Source of the DNA: Phanerochaete sordida
Taxonomy: Eukaryota; Basidiomycota; Agaricomycetes; Polyporales; Phanerochaetaceae
Length of the DNA: 64,000 nucleotides
Reading direction: 5' to 3'
Assembly (NCBI GenBank): GCA_019973155.2
Contig: BPQB01000003.1
Span: forward strand, 1,178,001 to 1,242,000
The position numbers and the translations under genes were made by a program. The notes under the pieces were generated by a model. The model was given only the letters and a program-made list of their open reading frames with translations, had not been told where the DNA came from and searched no databases. Positions 57,065 to 64,000 of the stretch are shown piece by piece. Numbering within the stretch: the stretch's first letter is position 1; each line of letters begins with the position of its first letter.

Positions 57065-58318
57065 ATGCCGTCAACGAGGAGCGTATGGTACAATCTGCCG
57101 GAGCTGGTCTTCCTCGTCATATTCGAACAAGCGACCCGCGACACAATAAAAGAGGATGGCCTGCCCTTCGCACTGCTAGTCTCCCACGTCTGCAAGGGCT
57201 GGAGGACGATAGTGGCCCTTTCACCCTCCGTGTGGTGCGCGATCCCAATACATCCTGCGCGCCCAGGGCTCCTAGAATATTTTATGGAGCGCGTAGGGGT
57301 GGCGCTGCCGCTCGACATCTGCTTTCACATCAAGGATAGGCGCACCGATGTTCGTCCAGTCCTGGCCCTCGGCATGTCTCAGCCGGAGCGTATTCGGGAA
57401 CTGTACCTCTGCGGCCAGGACGGCACCGCGGTCTTCCTGTTCATCTCACAGATCAGGTACATGAACTTGCCAAGCCTGGCGCACTTTGAGATATCGCTGC
57501 CAAAGTCGACCAATCCGCGGAACTTGGGTCCACTCCCCGACATTCTGAACTACAGACCCCCTGCGACGCTCAGCAGCGTCGCCTTGGAAGGCGTATCCTT
57601 CCACTTCCAATCCGCCATGTTGAAAGGCCTCACACGCCTCACGCTCTCCTGCCTCCCTCGCACATTCGCTGCTCCCTCGTATGTCGCATTCAGAGATCTC
57701 CTACTTTCCTCGCCCGCTCTCGAGTACCTCAAGCTCGACCACGTCTTCCCGCTCTTGACGCAGGAGATCGACTACGGCGAGATCACACTGCCCTCGCTAC
57801 ACGCCCTCGCGCTCGTCATGTCGCATGACCGCAGCTATGTCTCAGACTTTTTCGCGATCCTCTCTGCGCCCAACATCCGCACATTCTCCTTCGAGACGTC
57901 CTGGCCGGTCACCGCCGCGGGCTTCGACGACGCCCTGCGCATCCTGCGCGCGTCCTTCGAGCGGCTTCACACGCTGCGGCTGGCGCTGCTCACCCCGTAC
58001 CTGCTGGACGACCGCGGCGTCACGCCGAGCCTCTTCGCCGCTTTCCCCGAGCTCCGCGCTCTCACCCTCACCGCGCACAGCGACCGCGTCGTCCTGCACT
58101 ACCTCGAGCCGTGGATCGTGGCGACCATCGAAGGGTCTGTGATCTGGCCGGAGCTCGAGCTCCTGACAGTGCGCTCGCCCTTCGGGGACCTCGAGGCCGA
58201 GGGCGCGGAGAGCTGCGTGGACGAAAGCTTGGAGCTGCTCGCTGACCTGCGCGAGGCGGCATCACTTCCGTTCGATGTCTGGCAAGAGCATGTCGTGCCG
58301 CAGCCGCTCAAATTGTAG
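57065..58318 (+). CDS. F-box protein, basidiomycete expanded family
   Basis: This is probably a substrate adaptor of an SCF ubiquitin ligase. The single coding exon of 417 residues starts MPSTRSVWYNLPELVFLVIF. The F-box follows the usual fungal pattern: LPELVFLVIFEQ, then VSHVCKGWRTIVALSPSVWC. The rest is leucine-rich in irregular repeats (LTRLTLSCLPRTF; SPALEYLKLDHVFPL; FPELRALTLTA), ending VPQPLKL. Such lineage-specific F-box/LRR-like proteins are abundant in agaricomycetes; no one-to-one function can be given. The upstream in-frame GTG is not used as a start here. Confidence 0.85.
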   Translation: MPSTRSVWYNLPELVFLVIFEQATRDTIKEDGLPFALLVSHVCKGWRTIVALSPSVWCAIPIHPARPGLLEYFMERVGVALPLDICFHIKDRRTDVRPVLALGMSQPERIRELYLCGQDGTAVFLFISQIRYMNLPSLAHFEISLPKSTNPRNLGPLPDILNYRPPATLSSVALEGVSFHFQSAMLKGLTRLTLSCLPRTFAAPSYVAFRDLLLSSPALEYLKLDHVFPLLTQEIDYGEITLPSLHALALVMSHDRSYVSDFFAILSAPNIRTFSFETSWPVTAAGFDDALRILRASFERLHTLRLALLTPYLLDDRGVTPSLFAAFPELRALTLTAHSDRVVLHYLEPWIVATIEGSVIWPELELLTVRSPFGDLEAEGAESCVDESLELLADLREAASLPFDVWQEHVVPQPLKL

Positions 58319-58641
58319 GATGTGGCTGCAGACTGTAGTGCTGTCTATCCGTGCACTGTATACGGCATGTCCAGACGATCTCCCCTGAATTCTCGTTTTC
58401 TGTCGTTCGGACTGAGCGAGCGGAATAGATAAGATAAGATGAAGATTTCGGAGAGGCAGCGATCTGCTGATCCGTTCGTTTTGAATCTGTACCCCACACC
58501 TTCGTCATATCCAGCATACTGTACCCCTCTGGCACCACCTCCATCCTATAATTGCAACAACTTGAAGTCATGGCCACCTTTCTCGACACAAGACCCCCAC
58601 AACACCAGCCAATTCCCTGACATTGATCCAAACCTCCCAAC
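58319..58641. other. Short intergenic region
   Basis: This is the F-box 3' UTR and the promoter of the membrane-protein gene. AGATAAGATAAGATGAAG at about 58427-58443 contains GATA sites but nothing else was noted. Confidence 0.4.
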
Positions 58642-59601
58642 ATGTGGATTGCACACTACGCTTCGGGTGAGTCTTTGCACCGTATGCTGCTTTCAGACCT
58701 TTTCAGACTCGCTGAAACGCTGCGCACCAGGCCTCATCGCGAAGCCATTCGCGCCCAGGGTGCCACTCGTCGTGCTGGCCTTCGCCGGCATCGCCTCCGA
58801 CGCGCTCTTCTTCGTGCTGCAGATGCTCGGCATCGAGTCCTTCAACCTCGACACTGCGATCGTGCGGAGCGGCGGGTGCTTCCCGTACACGAACGACTAC
58901 CCTCTGAGCCATTCGCTCGTCGGCATGGTCGCGGCAGGTGCGTGTGCACTTCCTGAGTGCCTTGCCTTTTCTGATTGACCGCCATGCGTGCAGGTGTCCT
59001 CGTCGCGGCGGTATATAAGATGGTCGCACGCGTCCCTGCGCCGCCGAAGGATCTCGCAGTCATCGTCGCAGCAGCCGCGAGCCACTTCCTGCTCGAGTGG
59101 CCGTCCCACAGGCACGGTGCGCCCCCCGTCTCCGCACTGCCAACTTCAAACACACTCATGCTCACCACGCACGATAGACACGAAGATCACACCGGGCGGC
59201 GACGCGCTCTTCGGCGCAGGCCTCTTCGACTACCCCATCGCGGTCTTCATCGCCGAGAACCTGCTCTTCTTCGCCGGGCTCTGGGTGTACCAGACGTTCG
59301 CGCCGCCCGCGAGCAAGGCCGGCATGCAGCAGCACCCGAACCTCCTCCTCATCGTCGCGCTCGTCATGGTCGCGCAACAGGCCAACTTCTGTTTCATGGC
59401 GTGAGTCCCAGTTCGGTCGAAAGCTGAGACTAAGCTGAACCGCCGCACAGGGCTCCTACGACGGAGACGCGCTGGGTGCACGGGCCCCTGTTCTTGTTCA
59501 TGATTCTCGGCAGCTGCCACCTGATCGGTATGCTCGACGGCCAGGCAAGCAGCCTGGGCTTCGGAGCGAAGGTACCTGAGGCCTTGAAGAAATCCGGATG
59601 A
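58642..59601 (+). CDS. Six-pass membrane protein of unknown function
   Basis: Five exons join cleanly to give about 235 residues beginning MWIAHYASGLIAKPFAPRVP. Six hydrophobic spans are visible: LVVLAFAGIASDALFFVLQM, SLVGMVAAGVLVAAVYKMV, LAVIVAAAASHFLLEW, PIAVFIAENLLFFAGLWVY, LLLIVALVMVAQQANF and LFLFMILGSCHLIGML. Polar residues stand out at YPLSHSLVG, SHFLLEWPSHR and TPGGDALFGAGL. The paired SHS and SHxxxxWxSHR motifs recall small bacterial membrane proteins related to the YdjM metal-hydrolase family, where such His residues could bind metal. That link is from memory and not tested. The tail is EALKKSG. Confidence 0.82.
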
Positions 59602-59705
59602 ACTCGCCAAGGATGGAACCCTAATGTCTAATCGTTCAAGGTGATAGTGCTCCAAGTAATTGTACAAAACGTTATGTGTAATCGATGTGTGAAATGACCG
59701 GACCT

Positions 59706-61212
59706 TCATGTCTTCCTGGAGATAATGAAGAGCTCTCCGCTCGAGTCGCTGCTCACGAAGAGGCGGCCGTCGCTGGCGAACGCCAGTCCAACAGGGCGGA
59801 TGCAGGTGCCAGGGCAGCTTGTCAAATTGGTCGCCTGCGCGAGAAACGTATAGCCCTTCTGCGATGCGGGCGGCGCAGCGGGCTGCAGGCCTGCAAACGG
59901 TACCCTTCACACATTTTTGTCGGCCTTCGTATCAGCGGTCGGTGAGGAAACACGCACCTGACGACCCCGTATCCCGTGGGCGGCGTGCGATCAAAGCTCC
60001 CGTGGAAAGAGACGAATGCATCGCCTGCCCAAGATGCAGGCACTGAGCTACCTGCGTTGTTTCCCTTCCCAGGGAAGAAAAATTTGATGTCGAGGGGAAC
60101 AGAGTGTGCCTACAATGATGCATTCAGGCTTCAACACGTCGCTGAAAATAGGGCACGCACCTGAAACGATAGCCTGGGAGGCACATTATTCTTCGGATCC
60201 TGACAAAACGCATTATCGCGCTCCGGCTGGAGCTCCAAGCTGAACTGCTCCCCGGTGGTGAAATTCAAGAACTGCGGGTCACCCACGGGGTCCGCCCGCG
60301 GGTTCCACACCGTCGTGCAGTCGGGGAAGCCGTAGAAGCGGTTAGCGTGCGCGCCGGCGGCGGCATCGACGAACTCGAGCTCGTCCGCGGGGTTGTCGTT
60401 CACGAACGCGGCCGTGAGGCCCGTCACGTTGTCGATGCTCGCGCCGTTGTCGACGACCCACATGTTCGGCGAGCGCGGCGGCAGGAAGGCGAAGCCCGCG
60501 GGGTTGCGGATGCCGAACGCGAGGAGCGCGCCTGAGAAGAAGTCTTGGGCAGAGGAGTTGGACGTCGGGGGCGCGAGCGGGAAGAGGCGGATCTGCGAGC
60601 GGCCGGATGAGGCGTTGCGCGCGGTGGGGTCTATGTTTGTTGCGAGGGCACTCGAGACGAGGATGTGCGTCGGGTCGGTAGAGGGGAAGAGAAGAATGGG
60701 TCGGGTGGTGAGCTCTGAGACGGTTTTTCAGTACACTGAGCTCCCCGGGAAATAGCTGGGCACGTACCTCCGTCCGGGGGTATCCCATCCACAATGGTTA
60801 CAGGCTCCCCACTGACCTGCCTCGTCGCCTCATCATACGCGAACCTGAGCACCTCGCCCGCCGTGCTAACATACAAGCGCGGCCCGTCGACCTGGATGCC
60901 CTGCGTGAGGCCCGCGTCCGCGAGCACGACGGAGCGGAACCAGCCGGCGCAGCCGGGCGCGTGCTCGGTGAACGCGGTGACGCCGAGCCCGCGCTCGACG
61001 ACGAGCAGGCTCCCGCCGCCGTCGAACGCGATGCCGCGCGGCGTCGTCAGGTTCGCGAAGATGGGCGTCGCGGCGAGTCCGGGCGCGGCGGTCACGGGCG
61101 AGCGGAACGCGAGCGCGCCGTGCGGCGTGCACTGCGCGCGCGCGAGCGCGGCGAAGACGGGCGCAGCGAGGAGGGCTATGCCGGTATGCGCGAGCAGCGT
61201 GCGGCGCGCCAT
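59706..61212 (-). CDS. Secreted PQQ-dependent pyranose dehydrogenase-like protein (AA12)
   Basis: This is a six-bladed propeller of the L-sorbosone/pyranose dehydrogenase family, which oxidises sugars outside the cell and can feed electrons to LPMOs. The signal peptide is LLAHTGIALLAAPVFAALAR; mature ATPIFANLTTPRGIAFDGGG, SLLVVERGLGVTAFTEH, PRLYVSTAGEVLRFAYDE, GIRNPAGFAFLPP, WVVDNGASIDNV, ANRFYGFPDCTTVW and SWAGDAFVSFHGSFDRTPPT follow the family order. Introns near 60163-60112 and 59964-59918 must be removed to give AHSVPLDIKFFFPGKGNNAG and VPFAGLQPA. End is LFIISRKT. No cytochrome or CBM1 domain is present, so it is a catalytic-domain-only member. Confidence 0.9.
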
Positions 61213-62799
61213 GGGCAGGGGTCGGGTGCAGGGTTCACTGTGCGCGCCCCCCGCGCGCCGGGCGAGGGCAGCTATAGGTCGCCATTGTCCGCGGCGGTGG
61301 CGGCGGCAATTGCCAATGTCGCTGTGTCCGATGGCGCGCTGCCTGGGTGTGCCTGGGAGGTGTGTGCGCGGCGATCCATGTACGGCACTCGTCAGGCTCT
61401 GCGAAGGCTAATCGTGGGCCACGTTCGCGGGGACCAGGCACGCGTGGGGGCGCAGCGACGTGCGGTGCGACTCGTGCCTGCGTAGCGAGCAGAGGCTAAT
61501 CTAGAAGGACGGGTGCTGGGATGGCGGCATGCCTGGGATGCGCGTTGTCGGTATCGTCGGGCGTGCCTTGCGACGTGGTGGTTGGGGACAGAGCTCCGTT
61601 AAGGTTGCGGGCGTGGTCATCCGACGTCGGAGAGGTGATGCTGCCGAGAAGACATGTCCTTGCGGGGCCAGCGAATGTGCGGAGTCTCCAGGCGCGGACA
61701 AATCGCGGCAAAAGCAGTGCTGGATGCACGTAGCAAACCCTTAGCTGAGGTGTGCCCGCAGGGGGTCCTTTGGCCGACACAGATGGCGTCGAGTTCGCCG
61801 CGGCAGAGTGAGAAAAGCTGGAACTGATCGCAGGCAGCCTCTGCCGTCATCGGCCTCAAGGCGCTTCAGACCTCTGTTCCGAAATGCGGACAGAGCAAAG
61901 TGTCGAACAGCACTCGTTCGGCCCGCTCCAGTGTATGTACAGAGCCAGCGCCTTAGTCAATACTTGTATGTCGACAAACCTGTAAGCTTTCCTTACGCTC
62001 TGACATTGCTTCTCCCACCGCATGCTGAAGCGGGATCCGTGCCATCGCACGTGTACAACAAGGGTTCAGCCTCGCAAATGCTAAGTGCGCTCCACTAAAC
62101 GTCAGCGTGACACGGTATTTCTGTGGGCCCCTCCCATGTACACACTCATTAAGCTCGATAGAGCGATGGAAGCTAACCCAACTCGACACGAAAGGAAAGC
62201 CATTTATAGCCAAAGTGACAGCTGCAGCTTTCGATTCGCTAGGGCTGGCTGGTATAAATAAGCCTGCCATGAGGCACGGGGCGAGGAGGGTGGCCGACGC
62301 AGCGGGACAGCCGTAGATGCATCGTGGCAAAGGCAGAGCTGAGCCTTTTCCAAGAGCGGAAGGACGATAGCCCTAAAAGGAAGGATTTGATGGGATTTCC
62401 GAGCGGCGGGAAGCCCTCGCACCGCCAGCTCTGGTCTCATGACCGAGGCTGCTACGAGAACGAGCCAGGACGCTGTGATAGCCTTGTGTCTGCGCTTGGT
62501 ATGACAGTGGTTACGTTATCATCACGAGCGACGTCGAGCGACAATATGAAGTTCGCGGCGGCTTTGCGGGGAGCCGGGCCACGAACTCACTGAAATGAGG
62601 CGGAGGAAGACTCGGTTTCCCATCGGGAATGTGCCAAGCCACGCTGCGCTGGGCCAAGCTCAAAGGTGTGGGCAGCGAATGAGATAGGATGATCCTCGCC
62701 TCCTGCGCATATCTCAGATGAGTGCAGTACATCGGCGGACTGATACACAGTCCCACACCAGCCAGATAGAGAGCTCAAAGAGCGTAGAAGGGCCCAGTA
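61213..62799. other. Gene-free region after the AA12 gene
   Basis: It includes the AA12 promoter. No ORF with family motifs, no tRNA and no clear repeat were seen. Confidence 0.5.
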
Positions 62800-64000
62800 A
62801 TGGCGTATGCAAAGGGTCTGGGCATGCTCCCTGGCGGCCGCTCGGTCGGAGTGTTCACATGCATAGTCAGCGGCGGGCGTGCTGCACCCTGAGCGATGCG
62901 TCGGAGTCGACGCGGGTCGTCATCAGCGCAACCCAGACTAGCCTGGGGAGGCCCCGCAACGCCCCGGCGGCACCTCGCCGCCAGCCGCCGTTTCTGGACG
63001 CCCCGGACCCTGCGCCCCTGCTGCGTTGTCGCCCGACCGCCCGCGCGACGCGGCCGCGGGCCCGCTGCTGCGGCTGGCGCACAGGCCCCCCCGCGTGCCC
63101 GCTGGTTCTCGAGCACGCAGGCCGCGCTCGTCATACACCGGACGGCGGTGTGGGGCGCGGCGCGACAGGCGTGGGACGCGCTGCCCCGCGCGGCGGCGCA
63201 CACTCGCACGTCACCGCGAGCAATTGCCATCCCGCCCGCGCGCCGCGCTGCGTTCTCGAAGCCCATGGCGCGGGGCCAGCGCCTCCGCACGCGGCGGACC
63301 CTGCGCTGACAGCGAAGCCGCGGGCGCGGGGGGCGTCCCTGCCGCAGGCTGCGGCGCGGCGGCCGCACGCCGAGCCCGGGTCGCGCACGCCTGCACGCGG
63401 TGGGAGCGCAGCCGGCGAGTGCGCGCCCCCGAAAGGCAGGCGCAGCCCGCGCGCCCTGCCCGCGCCTGCCCCCACGCGCATTTTCTGACGAGGCCCGCGC
63501 CCGCCAGAGAACAAGGCGGCGACACGTTGGGCAGCAACCGCGCTGTTCGCGAAGCCTTCGGCGCTGCGCGTCGTGCAGGCCCGTTCTGGGGCGGGCCCGT
63601 CGCCACGCGCTCGCGTTCTCCCCGACGGCCGCCTTGGCGGCGCCGCGCGCCTCGACGCCAGCACGCCGTCACGCGCCCGCACGACGCCGAGGACACGATC
63701 GCGCATTTGGTTCCGCGAAGCGTGCGTTGCGCGATCGCGGCGGGTGGAGGCGCCCGTGCGCCACGAGGCCGCTGCGGTTTGGGCGAGTGCCCGGCGGGCT
63801 CGGGCATCGCGCGATGACGCAGCTGCGCCGCCGCCCGACGCGGACGCCCGGGGGCGCAAGTGCGGCTCGAGCGGCGGACAGCAAGGTTAGGCATGGCTTG
63901 GCGCTACGGCACGCGTCGCCAGCAGAGGCACGGGCTCGTGCGCGCGGGCTACTAGTTCGCCGGCTAGCCTGTACTTTGGGGCACGCTGTGCGCCGCGAGG
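62800..64000. other. Very GC-rich stretch without a recognised gene
   Basis: The sequence is so GC-rich that all six frames stay open for 200 or more codons, dominated by Ala, Arg, Gly and Pro. No frame shows a domain I recognise. It may be a degraded gene like the 53.6-54.6 kb relic, or a true GC-rich intergenic block running out of the window. Confidence 0.4.

Noticed and set aside
62718..63894. Overlapping ORFs of 200-260 codons on both strands
   Set aside because: Composition is what extreme GC content produces by chance; no domain was recognised.

Overview
The window is nuclear DNA of a filamentous basidiomycete, most likely an agaricomycete (mushroom or wood-decay) fungus. It is GC-rich, and its genes are cut by many 45-75 nt GT-AG introns with CTRAC/CTGAC-type branch points. 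The gene set is eukaryotic and fungal: chitin synthase, a full-size PDR-type ABCG transporter, Nup192, an AA12-type pyranose dehydrogenase and an F-box protein. There is no rRNA, no functional tRNA, no CRISPR array and no operon structure. All functions below come from reading conserved motifs, not from a database search.

The first 50 kb is dense housekeeping sequence. In order it holds: the 3' two-thirds of the exosome cofactor helicase SKI2 (+); calnexin (-); the U5 snRNP GTPase SNU114 (-); prefoldin subunit 1 (+); a PDR-type ABC transporter (-); a secreted EF-hand protein (+); nucleoporin NUP192 (-); an acidic nuclear protein that may be INO80 subunit Ies4 (-); ATP synthase subunit e (+); an RBBP4/MSI1-type histone chaperone (+); a tiny RAMP4/YSY6 translocon protein (-); the rRNA methyltransferase BMT5 (+); an enoyl-CoA hydratase/isomerase ending in the peroxisomal signal AKL (+); chitin synthase (-); casein kinase 1 (+); gamma-COP (+); and pantothenate kinase (+). 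Several of these serve the secretory pathway (calnexin, the EF-hand protein, RAMP4, gamma-COP, CK1, chitin synthase), but they look like ordinary neighbours, not a cluster. Calnexin has an exact metazoan-type UPR element about 140 bp upstream of its start.

From about 49.8 kb the character changes. A protein with three homeodomains (49786-51578) is followed by 5.5 kb without an intact gene. That stretch holds a decayed KS-AT fragment of a type I polyketide synthase, a six-unit tandem array with a hairpin kept in most units, a perfect 21-bp inverted repeat, a tRNA-like SINE head with an AT-rich tail, and short palindromes. Intact genes then resume: an F-box protein, a six-pass membrane protein and a secreted PQQ sugar dehydrogenase. 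The last 2.8 kb is very GC-rich and holds nothing I recognise.

Two small inverted-repeat elements were found by eye. One is a 0.53-kb MITE starting right behind the SKI2 stop codon. The other is a 217-bp element in the divergent promoter between the ABC transporter and the EF-hand gene.
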